A stretch of DNA of 55,148 bases from an uncultured Lachnoclostridium sp. (GTDB taxonomy: Bacteria > Bacillota > Clostridia > Lachnospirales > Lachnospiraceae): assembly GCA_946415315.1 (NCBI GenBank), contig CAMKRZ010000021.1, positions 1 to 55,148 on the forward strand. The letters are read 5' to 3'. The translations under genes and the position numbers were made by a program. Shown in pieces: positions 24,399 to 33,359 of this stretch (its first letter is position 1; each line of letters begins with the position of its first letter). The notes under the pieces were generated by a model. That model was not told the origin of the DNA. It saw nothing but the letters and a program-made list of their open reading frames with translations, and did no database searches.

Positions 24399-25715
24399 AT
24401 GGCGAGAACCACAGGAACCAGACTTCACCACTGTTCCTTCTGCGGACGGTCGGAGAGGGATGTGAGCAAGCTGATCGGCGGTACGGTCGGCGATGTGTAT
24501 ATCTGTGACCGATGCATCGACCAATGCTATGAGATCATGTACGACACCGCATCGAGTGAGGATGAAGAGCTTCGAGCTCTCGCGGAGACTCGCGCGGGTA
24601 TCAACCTCGTCACTCCGAAGGAGATGAAGGAGTTCCTTGACGAGTACGTCGTGGGGCAGGACGAGGCGAAGCGCATGCTTTCGGTTGCCGTGTACAACCA
24701 TTACAAACGAATACTGGCAGGCAAGGATTCGGAAGTCGATATTCAGAAGAGCAACATTCTGATGATCGGACCGACCGGTTCCGGCAAGACGTATCTCGCG
24801 CAGAATCTCGCGAAGAAACTGAGCGTGCCGTTCGCGATCGCGGACGCCACGACGCTCACCGAGGCCGGATATGTCGGTGAGGATGTCGAGAACATCCTTC
24901 TGAAACTGATCATTGCCGCGGATTACGATATCGAACGTGCCAAGTACGGCATCGTCTATCTCGATGAGATCGACAAGATCTCGAAGAAGTCGGAAAATGT
25001 GTCCATCACCCGCGACGTGTCCGGTGAGGGTGTGCAGCAGGCGCTTCTCAAGATTGTGGAAGGCACTGAGGCCAGCGTACCTCCGCAGGGCGGACGGAAA
25101 CATCCGCAGCAGGAGATGTACCACATTGACACGACGAACATTCTGTTTATCTGCGGCGGTGCCTTTGACGGGCTCGAGAAGATCATTGAGAACCGCATCG
25201 GCCAGAAGCAGATCGGATTTAACGCCGAGCTGGCGGCCACGCCGGAGGAGCAGAACATCGGTGAGATTTTCCGCCAGGTGCTTCCGCAGGACCTCGTCAA
25301 ATTCGGCCTGATCCCGGAGTTCGTCGGACGTGTACCGGTGACGGTGTCGCTCGACCTGCTGACGGAAGATGATCTTGTCCGGATCCTGAGTGAGCCGAAG
25401 AATTCGCTCACGAAGCAGTACGGCAAGTTGTTTGAACTCGACGGTGTCGCTCTGGAGTTCGAGGATGAGGCGCTTCGCGTGATCGCGAAGAAGTCCGAGG
25501 AGCGCAAGACCGGTGCCCGTGGACTTCGTTCCATCATGGAGTCCATCATGATGAACACGATGTACCGTATTCCTTCCGAGAAGGACGTTGTGCGCTGCAT
25601 CATCACGAAGGAAGCCGCGATGGGCGAGGAAGAGCCCGTGCTGATCCGCGACGAGAGTTTTGCCGGCGAAGTTGCCGAGACGCTGACCGGGGAAGAGCAC
25701 AATCAGGGTGCTTAA
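24399..25715 (+). CDS. clpX: Clp protease ATP-binding subunit ClpX
   Basis: A 438-residue AAA+ unfoldase that feeds substrates to ClpP. The N-terminal zinc-binding domain has Cys12, Cys15, Cys36 and Cys39. Walker A is GPTGSGKT (124-131), Walker B is VYLDEIDK, and the IGF loop that docks on ClpP is present as [19 protein letters not shown] in the small domain is typical. The ATG follows ACGGAGG. It is followed by lon after 62 bases. Confidence 0.97.
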   Translation: MARTTGTRLHHCSFCGRSERDVSKLIGGTVGDVYICDRCIDQCYEIMYDTASSEDEELRALAETRAGINLVTPKEMKEFLDEYVVGQDEAKRMLSVAVYNHYKRILAGKDSEVDIQKSNILMIGPTGSGKTYLAQNLAKKLSVPFAIADATTLTEAGYVGEDVENILLKLIIAADYDIERAKYGIVYLDEIDKISKKSENVSITRDVSGEGVQQALLKIVEGTEASVPPQGGRKHPQQEMYHIDTTNILFICGGAFDGLEKIIENRIGQKQIGFNAELAATPEEQNIGEIFRQVLPQDLVKFGLIPEFVGRVPVTVSLDLLTEDDLVRILSEPKNSLTKQYGKLFELDGVALEFEDEALRVIAKKSEERKTGARGLRSIMESIMMNTMYRIPSEKDVVRCIITKEAAMGEEEPVLIRDESFAGEVAETLTGEEHNQGA

Positions 25716-25777
25716 ATACGATATTTTCATGGCGGGGAGCGATGCTGCCCGCCGATTTTTCCTATTTGGGAGGGGTT

Positions 25778-28210
25778 ATGCCGAACAATGAGAAGAACGA
25801 TGCGAAGCCGATTCGCGTGAGGGACAATGAGGACGATATGTTTGATATGCTGCAGGATTCTTTCGATGAGAGAGAGCAGACGGAATCGCTGCGCATGATC
25901 GTGATCCCGCAGAACAATAAAGTCATTTTCAACGAGATGGTCGCGGCGATCGAACTGCCCGAGGGCCCTGTCGTCGATGCGGTCAAGGATGCGATGCTGA
26001 AGCACGAGCGGCTGTTCCTGGTGCTCCGCGTTGATCTGCAGGACGAGACGATGTCGACCAATCTGTCCGAGTACCACGAGATGGGCAGCATTGTGGATAT
26101 CCGCCAGATCATGAAATCGCCGAGCGGCGCCATGCGAGCGTTTGTGTGCGGAATGAACCGCGGTTCGCTGACGGCGATCCGCAAGATCGGCGGCGTGCTG
26201 TACGGCGATGTCGAGGAGATGCCGATGGAGGTCATCCCGATGCGCCGCGTGGAGCAGGAGGCGCTGCATCGCGCGCTGCAGGACCTGATCGAGAGATTTT
26301 TCGAAGTCGCCGACAAGAGAATACCCGAGGAAGTGTTCAAGCGGCTGCAGGGAATCCGTGACCTCGACCGGCTCGTGAACCAGACGATGATCCTGATGCC
26401 GATCCCGGTGGAACTGCGGCAGGCGCTTTTAGAGGCGAAAAATAACATCGAGCAGTACCAGACGCTTTCCCACATTCTGGCCAACGAGACGGAGGTCATG
26501 CGGATCCGCCGCCAACTGAAGGAGAAGGTGCAGGAGGAACTCGACAAGAACCAGAGAGACTACATTTTACGCGAGCAGATGAAAGTGATCCGCTCGGAAC
26601 TCGGCGAGAACAGCGACCGCGACGGGTCGGAGTTTCTGGAACGTCTGGAGGCCCTGGAGGCGTCCGAGACCGTGAAGGAAGCGATCCGCAAGGAGATCAA
26701 GCGGTTCTCGATGCTCGGCAGCAACACGAGCGAGAGCGCGACGAGCCGCGATTATATTGAGACACTTCTCACGGTGCCGTGGGATCATGTGAGCGAGGAC
26801 AACGAAAACCTGCTGTCCGCGAAGGAAATCCTGGAGCGTGACCATTACGGACTCAAGGACGTGAAGGAGCGCGTGACGGAGTTTTTGGCCGTGCACATGC
26901 ACGCGAAGCAGGCAGACTCGCCGATCCTGTGTCTGGTGGGACCTCCCGGAACCGGCAAGACATCGATCGCGAAAAGCATTGCGGAGGCCATGAACCGCCA
27001 GTATGTGCGCGTCTGCCTCGGCGGCGTGAGCGATGAGGCGGAGATCCGCGGTCACCGCAGGACGTACGTCGCATCCCTGCCGGGACGCATCATTCAGGCG
27101 ATGATCCAGGCGGGAACAGCCAATCCGCTGATGCTTCTCGATGAGGTGGACAAGCTCGGTAGCGACTACAAGGGCGACCCGTCCTCGGCGCTTCTGGAGG
27201 TGCTGGACAGCGCGCAGAACAACCGCTTTGTCGATCATTATATCGAGATCCCGGTCGATATGAGCCGCGTGATGTTCATCGCGACGGCCAACACGACCGA
27301 GACGATCCCGCGACCGCTTCTGGACCGTATGGAGATCATTGAGATCAACAGCTACTTAAAGACCGAGAAGCATCATATCGCGAAGGAGCATCTGATCCCG
27401 AAGCAGATGAAGCGTCACAGCCTGACGGGCGGACAGATCGGCTGGAGCGACAAGGCGATCGACGATATCATCGAGTTTTACACGAGGGAAGCCGGCGTAC
27501 GCGAGCTGGAGCGCATGATTGGCAAGATCTGCCGCAAGGTGGTTCTGGCGATCACCGAGGCGGAGTCGGAGGGCAGAAAGCCCGCCAAAGCGAGCATCAC
27601 CGGGCGGAACCTCACCGACTATCTCGGAAGACACCGTTTCCTTCCGGAGGACAAGGTCGGCAAGGCAACCGTTGGCGTCGTGCGCGGTCTCGCGTGGACG
27701 GCGGTCGGCGGTGCTACGATGGAGATCGAAGTCAACATCCTGCCGGGCGGCGGCAAGCTGGAGCTTACCGGCAACATCGGCAATGTCATGAGGGAGTCCG
27801 CCATCGCCGGCATCAACTACATCCGGTCTCTGATCGGCAGCAAGCTGGCGGAAGGATTTTTCGATAAGAACAGTATTCACATTCACATCCCCGAGGGTGC
27901 GGTGCCGAAGGACGGTCCGTCTGCCGGCATCACGATGGCGACCGCGGTGTACTCCGCGATCACGGGCAAACCGGTCGCCGCCGACGTGGCCATGACAGGC
28001 GAGATCACGCTCCGCGGACGCGTGCTTCCGATCGGCGGTCTGCGCGAGAAGCTGCTCGCGGCGAAGAGCGTTGGCGTGCACAAGGTGCTGATCCCTTTTG
28101 CCAACAAGGAATCGCTGTCGGAGATCCCTGAGGAAGTGACGGAGGGCATGGAGATCTGCCCGGTGAAGACTATGGAGGACGTGCTCCGGGAGGCGATAGT
28201 AACGAAGTGA
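25778..28210 (+). CDS. lon: ATP-dependent protease Lon
   Basis: An 810-residue soluble Lon (LonA). It has an N-terminal substrate-binding domain (about 35-240), a coiled-coil linker, an AAA+ module with Walker A GPPGTGKT (388-395) and LLDEVDK, and a C-terminal protease domain with the Ser715-Lys758 dyad (PKDGPSAG and GGLREK). It degrades damaged and regulatory proteins. The ATG at 25778 follows GGGAGGGG; the in-frame start at 25742 lacks a binding site. Its TGA overlaps the engB GTG, so engB translation depends on ribosomes finishing lon. Confidence 0.97.
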   Translation: MPNNEKNDAKPIRVRDNEDDMFDMLQDSFDEREQTESLRMIVIPQNNKVIFNEMVAAIELPEGPVVDAVKDAMLKHERLFLVLRVDLQDETMSTNLSEYHEMGSIVDIRQIMKSPSGAMRAFVCGMNRGSLTAIRKIGGVLYGDVEEMPMEVIPMRRVEQEALHRALQDLIERFFEVADKRIPEEVFKRLQGIRDLDRLVNQTMILMPIPVELRQALLEAKNNIEQYQTLSHILANETEVMRIRRQLKEKVQEELDKNQRDYILREQMKVIRSELGENSDRDGSEFLERLEALEASETVKEAIRKEIKRFSMLGSNTSESATSRDYIETLLTVPWDHVSEDNENLLSAKEILERDHYGLKDVKERVTEFLAVHMHAKQADSPILCLVGPPGTGKTSIAKSIAEAMNRQYVRVCLGGVSDEAEIRGHRRTYVASLPGRIIQAMIQAGTANPLMLLDEVDKLGSDYKGDPSSALLEVLDSAQNNRFVDHYIEIPVDMSRVMFIATANTTETIPRPLLDRMEIIEINSYLKTEKHHIAKEHLIPKQMKRHSLTGGQIGWSDKAIDDIIEFYTREAGVRELERMIGKICRKVVLAITEAESEGRKPAKASITGRNLTDYLGRHRFLPEDKVGKATVGVVRGLAWTAVGGATMEIEVNILPGGGKLELTGNIGNVMRESAIAGINYIRSLIGSKLAEGFFDKNSIHIHIPEGAVPKDGPSAGITMATAVYSAITGKPVAADVAMTGEITLRGRVLPIGGLREKLLAAKSVGVHKVLIPFANKESLSEIPEEVTEGMEICPVKTMEDVLREAIVTK

Positions 28211-28803
28211 ACATCAACAAAGCGGAGCTGCAGACGGTGTGCGGGATCACGAGCAAACTGCCGGTGAACGCACTCCCGGAATTCGCCTTTGCGGGGCGTT
28301 CCAACGTCGGCAAATCCTCTCTGATCAATGCGCTTGTCAACCGCAAGGCACTCGCGAGGACCTCCTCGCAGCCCGGCAAGACGCAGACCATCAATTTCTA
28401 TCTCCTGAACGACGCGCTGTACTTCGTCGACCTGCCCGGCTACGGGTACGCCAAGGTGACGAAGGAGCTTGTCGCAAAATGGGGCCGCATGATCGAGCGG
28501 TATCTGATCACGAGCAAACAGCTGCGCAGGATTTTCCTGCTTGTCGATATCCGCCATGAGCCGACCGACAACGACAAGGCGATGTACGCCTGGATTGTTG
28601 ACCGGGGGATTCAGCCGGTGGTGATCGCCACGAAGCTCGACAAGATCAACCGCAGTCAGCGTGACCGGCAGCTCGCGATGATCCGCAGGACGCTTGGCAT
28701 GGCGCAGGAGGATGTGCTCATCCCGTGTTCCGCTCTGTCGAAGCAGGGGATCGAAGAGCTGTGGGGAATCATGGAAGAGTGTCTGTCAACCGAACAGGAA
28801 TAA
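28207..28803 (+). CDS. engB: Ribosome biogenesis GTPase YsxC/EngB
   Basis: A 198-residue TrmE-Era-type GTPase needed for late 50S subunit assembly. G1 is GRSNVGKSS (30-38), G3 is DLPGYG, G4 is TKLDK and G5 is SALSKQG. The start is a GTG whose last two bases are part of the lon stop codon (GTGA), and it is the only in-frame start that keeps the family's N-terminus. The lon-engB pairing is conserved in Firmicutes. A strong terminator follows directly. Confidence 0.96.
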   Translation: MNINKAELQTVCGITSKLPVNALPEFAFAGRSNVGKSSLINALVNRKALARTSSQPGKTQTINFYLLNDALYFVDLPGYGYAKVTKELVAKWGRMIERYLITSKQLRRIFLLVDIRHEPTDNDKAMYAWIVDRGIQPVVIATKLDKINRSQRDRQLAMIRRTLGMAQEDVLIPCSALSKQGIEELWGIMEECLSTEQE

Positions 28804-28836
28804 AAAAATCGCCGCTTTCATGCGGCGATTTTTATA
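28804..28836. terminator. Terminator shared by engB and the DUF4364 gene
   Basis: AAAAATCGCCGC pairs with GCGGCGATTTTT around a 6-base loop, with A/T tracts on both sides, so it can work in both directions between convergent genes. Confidence 0.9.
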
Positions 28837-29407
28837 TCGGTTTGTATTCGTCCGGCTGTGTCTGCTCGGTCGGCGCGGCCTCCTCGTTATCCCCGAGGAG
28901 AGAGTTGAGAATGTACGCGTACACGTCCGCGTTGTTCTTGCGCCAGTTGCGGCAGATCGTCTCCGCGTTCTCGCGGGAGGGCACGGTGAGGTGGATCTCA
29001 ATCACCGTCGCGTCGCGCTCCAGCACTTTCAATTCGACGCTGTACTCGCCCTTGCGCGCCTCATAGTAGTCGGCTACGTTCGAGGATTCCTCGCGCAGCG
29101 CGTACTGCTGTTCGCTTAAGTACATGTCGATGTCATCGCGGATATTGCGGGAAATGTTCTTGTAGAAGAAGGAGAGTGCCTCATGCCCATCCGGCGTGAT
29201 CCGGTAGAACGCGGCGTTGCGCTTCTGCTCAAGCAAAATGTAACCGTCATCGACCAGTTCGGCGAGCACCTGCTGTACGGTAAAGTAGTTCGCGTACTCC
29301 CGCTCGGTGATGATGGAGACAACCTGCGTGTTCGTCATCGGAAAATCCACTCGATCGAGGATGTACAAGACGATCAGTTTGTAGAGCATCAATGTTTCGG
29401 GGGGCAT
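28832..29407 (-). CDS. DUF4364 family winged-helix protein
   Basis: A 191-residue protein of the DUF4364 family found in Clostridia. Residues 1-85 look like a winged helix (LMLYKLIVLYILDRV, TNTQVVSIITEREYANYFTVQQVLAELVDDGYIL, then a beta hairpin with FYRITPDGHEAL), which suggests a transcription regulator. The middle part may dimerise. The C-terminal 20 residues are acidic and loose. I start at the ATG at 29407, which follows AAAGGAA; the upstream in-frame start would run through the pspA terminator. Targets are unknown. Confidence 0.85.
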   Translation of the reverse strand: MPPETLMLYKLIVLYILDRVDFPMTNTQVVSIITEREYANYFTVQQVLAELVDDGYILLEQKRNAAFYRITPDGHEALSFFYKNISRNIRDDIDMYLSEQQYALREESSNVADYYEARKGEYSVELKVLERDATVIEIHLTVPSRENAETICRNWRKNNADVYAYILNSLLGDNEEAAPTEQTQPDEYKPI

Positions 29408-29423
29408 GGAGATTCCTTTCGAT

Positions 29424-29453
29424 AAAAAGCGGTGTGGCAAACCACACCGCTTT
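29424..29453 (-). terminator. Terminator of pspA
   Basis: A perfect 12-bp stem AAAGCGGTGTGG/CCACACCGCTTT with a CAAA loop at 29426-29453. On the minus strand it is followed by TTTATC. It separates pspA from the DUF4364 gene. Confidence 0.85.
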
Positions 29454-29566
29454 ATCATGGTCAGTCTGTTCGGTCGTTCTCGCGGGTTTCTGTCACTTCG
29501 CTGTTGCGGCATGACCGCAGCGGTTGTGATCCGCAAGTCGGACAATGTTCACTGCGGCAGACGGGA

Positions 29567-30274
29567 TTACTCGGTAGCGGAAGGAGTGGGCGCTGCGGTC
29601 GTCATGCCGAGGCTTGCCTTGAGGGCTTCCAGTTCCTTGTCGACATCCGGGTTCTGCTCGTACTTGGCAGTGAGATCGCGGATCGTGCTGCCCGGGCGCT
29701 GAGCGTTGAGCTCTGCCTCAGCCTGAGCCTTGTCGAGCTTCTTGTTCGCAAGAGCCTCAAGACGCTCGAAGCTTGCGATGGAGTCGTTCGCACCGGACAC
29801 ATCGGAGGTCATCTTGTTGATCTTCTCCTGAGCGTTTGCAACGGCGATCTTCGACTTGATGGTCTCGCGGCGGCTCTCCAGCTCCTCGATGTCGTGCGTC
29901 AGCTTCGCATGCATGTCGCGCATCTTCTGAGCGTTGTCGGCAGCAACCGTGTAATTATCCTGAAGACCTGCGAGCTTCGCAGTCAACTTAGCCTTCTCAG
30001 CGAGGAACTTCTTCGCATCTTCCTCGTTGCCGGCCTCAAGAGCCTTGATGGCATAGTTCTGCATCTTCGCAATGTCGTTCTCACATGCTGTCAGGTCGCG
30101 CTTGCAGGATTTCTCCTGAGCCATAACGCCGGCTGTCTCAGACTTAACTTTCGCAAGGTCAGCGTTGAGGTTGCGCAGGCACTGGTCAATCATCTTCTCC
30201 GGATCTTCCATCTTATCCAACATGGCATTGATGTTGGATGCCATGATATCCTTGAATCTGGTCAGAATACCCAT
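29567..30274 (-). CDS. pspA: Phage shock protein A (PspA/IM30 family)
   Basis: A 235-residue, almost wholly coiled-coil protein of the PspA/IM30/Vipp1 family. It binds the inner face of the membrane and forms ESCRT-III-like assemblies that protect a leaky membrane. The N-terminal amphipathic helix MGILTRFKDIMASNINAMLDK is typical, followed by heptad-rich helices (about 25-200). I start at the ATG at 30274 after GGAGG. It has its own promoter. In Bacillus subtilis pspA sits in an operon with ydjG, ydjH and ydjI; here those homologues are 17-20 kb away at 9530-13086. Confidence 0.93.
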   Translation of the reverse strand: MGILTRFKDIMASNINAMLDKMEDPEKMIDQCLRNLNADLAKVKSETAGVMAQEKSCKRDLTACENDIAKMQNYAIKALEAGNEEDAKKFLAEKAKLTAKLAGLQDNYTVAADNAQKMRDMHAKLTHDIEELESRRETIKSKIAVANAQEKINKMTSDVSGANDSIASFERLEALANKKLDKAQAEAELNAQRPGSTIRDLTAKYEQNPDVDKELEALKASLGMTTAAPTPSATE

Positions 30275-30334
30275 TTCTAAATCCTCCATATGATTATTCG
30301 GAAAATGTGCGCGGCTATACGCGCCTACAAAGGC

Positions 30335-30363
30335 ATTCTATTACATTTCCGTGACTTCGTCAA
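30335..30363 (-). promoter_or_regulatory. Promoter of pspA
   Basis: On the minus strand TTGACG, 17 bases, then TAGAAT. It looks like an ordinary sigma-A promoter; no sigma-54 or ECF-type -24/-12 or -35 pattern is seen. Confidence 0.85.
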
Positions 30364-30370
30364 GAAAATA

Positions 30371-30399
30371 TTGCGGCTGTGCGACTTATGAATTATAAT
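30371..30399 (+). promoter_or_regulatory. Promoter of the methyltransferase gene
   Basis: TTGCGG at 30371-30376, 17 bases, then TATAAT at 30394-30399. Its -35 box lies 7 bases from that of the divergent pspA promoter. Confidence 0.8.
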
Positions 30400-30438
30400 G
30401 AAACAGCGCGTAAAATCAATCGATTGGAAGGAACGACT

Positions 30439-31314
30439 ATGTGGATTGCCGATGGCTGGACCGATTATGAGGTCCTCGATGCAAGTGACCGCGAAAAATT
30501 AGAGCGATGGGGCAAATTTATCCTTGTTCGCCCGGATCCGCAGGTGCTGTGGAAGACGGAGCGGACAAACCCGGGCTGGAAGAGGCCGAACGCCCATTAT
30601 CACCGCAGCCGGAGCGGCGGCGGAGAGTGGGAGTTTTTCGACCTTCCGCAGGTGTGGCAGATCGGATACAAGGGGCTTTCGTTCCGCTTGCAGCCGTTCG
30701 CGTTCAAGCACACCGGACTGTTCCCGGAGCAGGCGGTCAATTGGGACTGGTTCTCCGGGCTGATCCGCGCGAGACGGGCTCAGCAGCCCGACCGGCCGGT
30801 GCGCGTTCTCAATCTCTTCGCGTACACGGGCGGCGCGACGCTCGCGGCGGCGCAGGCGGGAGCGCAGGTGACCCACGTGGATGCCTCGAAGGGCATGGTG
30901 ACCTGGGCGAAGGAAAATGCCGCAGCCAGCGGGCTTGCGGATGCTCCGATCCGGTGGCTTGTCGATGACTGCCGCAAGTTCGTCGAGCGGGAGCTACGAC
31001 GCGGCAGCCGCTACGACGCGGTCATCATGGATCCGCCTTCCTACGGGAGAGGCCCGAAGGGGGAGACCTGGGTCATAGAGGACTCCATCTATGATTTTGT
31101 GAAACTGACAGCCGAGGTTCTTTCGGACGATCCGCTGTTCTTCCTGGTGAATTCCTATACAACCGGCCTTCAGCCGGCGATGATGGCGTATATTCTCGGT
31201 ACCGTGCTGACGCCGAAACTCGGCGGGAACGTACACGCCGACGAGATCGGACTTCCGGTGACGCAGAGCGGCCTTGTGCTGCCGTGCGGCGCCGCCGCGA
31301 GATGGCAGAGATGA
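30439..31314 (+). CDS. Class I SAM-dependent methyltransferase (COG1092/RlmI-like)
   Basis: A 291-residue methyltransferase. The SAM-binding motif LNLFAYTGG (124-132), the acidic HVDAS after strand 2 and the catalytic-site DPPSYGRG (198-205) are those of the COG1092 rRNA cytosine methyltransferase group, though the PUA domain of RlmI is replaced by a short N-terminal beta region (1-95). Probably an rRNA or tRNA modifying enzyme. I start at the ATG at 30439 after GGAAGGAA. The gene's last codons and the 90 bases after the stop contain three decayed copies of the same sequence. Confidence 0.87.
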   Translation: MWIADGWTDYEVLDASDREKLERWGKFILVRPDPQVLWKTERTNPGWKRPNAHYHRSRSGGGEWEFFDLPQVWQIGYKGLSFRLQPFAFKHTGLFPEQAVNWDWFSGLIRARRAQQPDRPVRVLNLFAYTGGATLAAAQAGAQVTHVDASKGMVTWAKENAAASGLADAPIRWLVDDCRKFVERELRRGSRYDAVIMDPPSYGRGPKGETWVIEDSIYDFVKLTAEVLSDDPLFFLVNSYTTGLQPAMMAYILGTVLTPKLGGNVHADEIGLPVTQSGLVLPCGAAARWQR

Positions 31315-31400
31315 TGCAGCCGCAGAGCGGACCTGCGCTGCCGCGGAAGGCAGGGTGATGCGGGCGCAGAGCGGACCGGCGTCGCCGCGAGATCGCAGTA
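31262..31400 (+). repeat. Three imperfect repeats of the methyltransferase 3' end
   Basis: The decamer CGCAGAGCGG occurs exactly at 31262, 31321 and 31365. CGCCGCGAGAT occurs at 31293 and 31383. Translated in the matching frames, each copy reads like QSG-x-x-x-P and runs to a stop, the first being the real C-terminus of the methyltransferase and the others lying in the untranslated region. Confidence 0.7.
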
Positions 31401-31438
31401 ACGACACGGCAGAAGCCATGATAAGGAGGAGTCAGTAG

Positions 31439-32179
31439 TTGAACAGAACGATGCTACGGCTGATGCCGTATTTTGTGCTGGTGCTGTGCCTGGCGGCGAT
31501 CGGCATTTTCCTCTTCTCGAGAGGCAATAATACCGGCGGGAAGGCGAAATATACATCGGGCGTCACGGATCTGGAGCTCGACGGAACCGCATACACGATG
31601 GTCAACGATATCCTTGCGGAGTCGTATGTCGGCTCGAAGGTGAAATCCGTGGTGGGCGCGCAATCCGGAAAACAGGCCGGCGTCATCAAAACGATGGCCG
31701 TGTTCACGGTTGCGAAACTGTTCCGCGTTGAGGGCGACGAGAACGGACGCTATCTGATTGACAATCTCGGGCGTCTGTACGCGCGTTCGGACATCGCCGA
31801 AGAGTTGAAGCGCAGGCTTGCGACGGACGACGGTCTGCCTGTGAGAAAGATTGTCACGTCGGCTCACAGCCCGCTGTCGGCCCGTGACCTTTCGGCGGAG
31901 GAGATCGGAATGCTGACCGAACTGCAGAAAAACGGCGGCGAGGAGACGACGATCAAAGACGTTTCCTTTGTCACGGACTATTCCAACCGGCGTGAGATCT
32001 TCGCATTCACGGAGGACGGTCTTCTTTATAAGGTAGTGACGGAGCTGTTTCTGTATCGGGGGAGCGTGTATCTGACGACCGGATTCGAGGGAGACAAGAA
32101 CACTGCGAAGGAGCAGAAACTGACCGGAGTGAAGCTTCCGGAGGAGTGGCAGTCCCATTTTGCGGAGTACTGGAAGTGA
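31439..32179 (+). CDS. Membrane-anchored protein of unknown function
   Basis: A 246-residue protein I do not recognise. One N-terminal membrane segment (about residues 10-27) anchors an extracellular alpha/beta domain with charged helices (SDIAEELKRRLATDD, SAEEIGMLTELQKN) and beta strands near the end (LLYKVVTELFLYRGSVYLTTGF). There are no cysteines in the outer domain. The TTG at 31439 is the likely start, 8 bases after AAGGAGGA; the ATG at 31451 is too far from it. wecB starts 34 bases after the stop, so the two may be cotranscribed, which would hint at an envelope role. Confidence 0.75.
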   Translation: MNRTMLRLMPYFVLVLCLAAIGIFLFSRGNNTGGKAKYTSGVTDLELDGTAYTMVNDILAESYVGSKVKSVVGAQSGKQAGVIKTMAVFTVAKLFRVEGDENGRYLIDNLGRLYARSDIAEELKRRLATDDGLPVRKIVTSAHSPLSARDLSAEEIGMLTELQKNGGEETTIKDVSFVTDYSNRREIFAFTEDGLLYKVVTELFLYRGSVYLTTGFEGDKNTAKEQKLTGVKLPEEWQSHFAEYWK

Positions 32180-32213
32180 TACAAAATATATCAGTAAAAT
32201 AATAGAGGAGAGT

Positions 32214-33332
32214 ATGAAAAATATCATGTGTGTCTTCGGAACCCGTCCGGAGGCGATTAAAGTCTGCCCTTTGATCCTCGAGTTGAAGAAGAGAGAGGGC
32301 CTTCATGTTACGGTATGTGTGACGGCTCAGCATCGACAGATGCTGGACCAGGTTCTTGATACATTTCAGATCGTTCCCGATTATGATCTCAATATCATGC
32401 AGGAGCGTCAGACACTCTTTGATATCACCCAATCAATCCTGACATTGTTACGCGGCGTTCTGGAGAAGGAAAAACCGGACGTCGTTTTAGTGCATGGCGA
32501 TACCAGCACGGCATTTGCGGCTGCGCTCGCCTGCTTCTATATGCAGATTCCCGTAGGACACGTGGAGGCCGGACTCCGGACCTATGACATTTACAGTCCG
32601 TTTCCCGAGGAGTTTAACCGGGAGGCGGTCGGCATCATAGCCCGGTATAATTTTGCTCCGACAACGCGTAGCCGGGACAATCTCCTTCGGGAGGGCAAGA
32701 AGGCAGAGACGATCTTCGTGACCGGCAACACGGTGATCGATGCCATGCGTCACACCGTGCGGGAGGATTATACCCACCCTGAACTGGACTGGGTGGGAGA
32801 CAGCAAACTGATCTTTATCACGGCGCACCGGAGGGAAAACCTCGGCGAACCGATGCACCACATGTTTCGCGCGATCCGGAGGGTTCTGGAGGAGCATCCG
32901 GACTGCAAGGCAATCTACCCGATCCACATGAATCCGGCCGTTCGCCGCGTGGCGGAGGAGGAGCTGGCCGGATGTGACCGGATCCATATCATCGAACCGA
33001 TCGAAGTGTTTGACTGCCACAACTTTGAGGCACGCTCCTACCTGTGCCTCACCGACTCCGGCGGAATTCAGGAGGAATGTCCGAGCTACGGAGTGCCGGT
33101 CCTGGTGATGCGTGACACGACGGAGAGACCGGAGGGACTGGATGCAGGTACACTGAGACTGGTAGGAACAGACGAAGCGCGTATTTACAATACATTTAAA
33201 CTGCTCCTGGAGGACAGGGAAGAGTACAAGAGCATGTCCAACGCCTGCAATCCGTACGGCGACGGTCATGCGTGCGAAAGGATTGCCGACATCCTGGAGG
33301 GGAAGGAATTTACCCCCTGGATCGCGGGGTGA
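32214..33332 (+). CDS. wecB: UDP-N-acetylglucosamine 2-epimerase (non-hydrolysing)
   Basis: A 372-residue cytosolic enzyme of the GT-B fold that interconverts UDP-GlcNAc and UDP-ManNAc, the donor for teichoic acid linkage units and capsules. Motifs: GTRPEAIK (9-16), AQHRQMLDQ, HGDTSTAFAAALACFY, HVEAGLRTYD, PFPEEFNRE, TAHRRENLG and TDSGGIQEE. Length is standard. The ATG at 32214 follows GAGGAG; the upstream in-frame start at 32160 lies inside the preceding gene. No ManNAc-using transferase gene is adjacent. Confidence 0.95.
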   Translation: MKNIMCVFGTRPEAIKVCPLILELKKREGLHVTVCVTAQHRQMLDQVLDTFQIVPDYDLNIMQERQTLFDITQSILTLLRGVLEKEKPDVVLVHGDTSTAFAAALACFYMQIPVGHVEAGLRTYDIYSPFPEEFNREAVGIIARYNFAPTTRSRDNLLREGKKAETIFVTGNTVIDAMRHTVREDYTHPELDWVGDSKLIFITAHRRENLGEPMHHMFRAIRRVLEEHPDCKAIYPIHMNPAVRRVAEEELAGCDRIHIIEPIEVFDCHNFEARSYLCLTDSGGIQEECPSYGVPVLVMRDTTERPEGLDAGTLRLVGTDEARIYNTFKLLLEDREEYKSMSNACNPYGDGHACERIADILEGKEFTPWIAG

Positions 33333-33359
33333 CGGGAAATTCAGCTGGGGAGCAGTAAT

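Noticed and set aside
23784-25730. Open frame of 648 codons on the minus strand
   Set aside because: Antisense to clpP and clpX, which are beyond doubt. No family motif in the translation.
25742-25777. Longer Lon start at 25742
   Set aside because: It has no ribosome binding site, while the ATG at 25778 directly follows GGGAGGGG and matches the usual N-terminus length.
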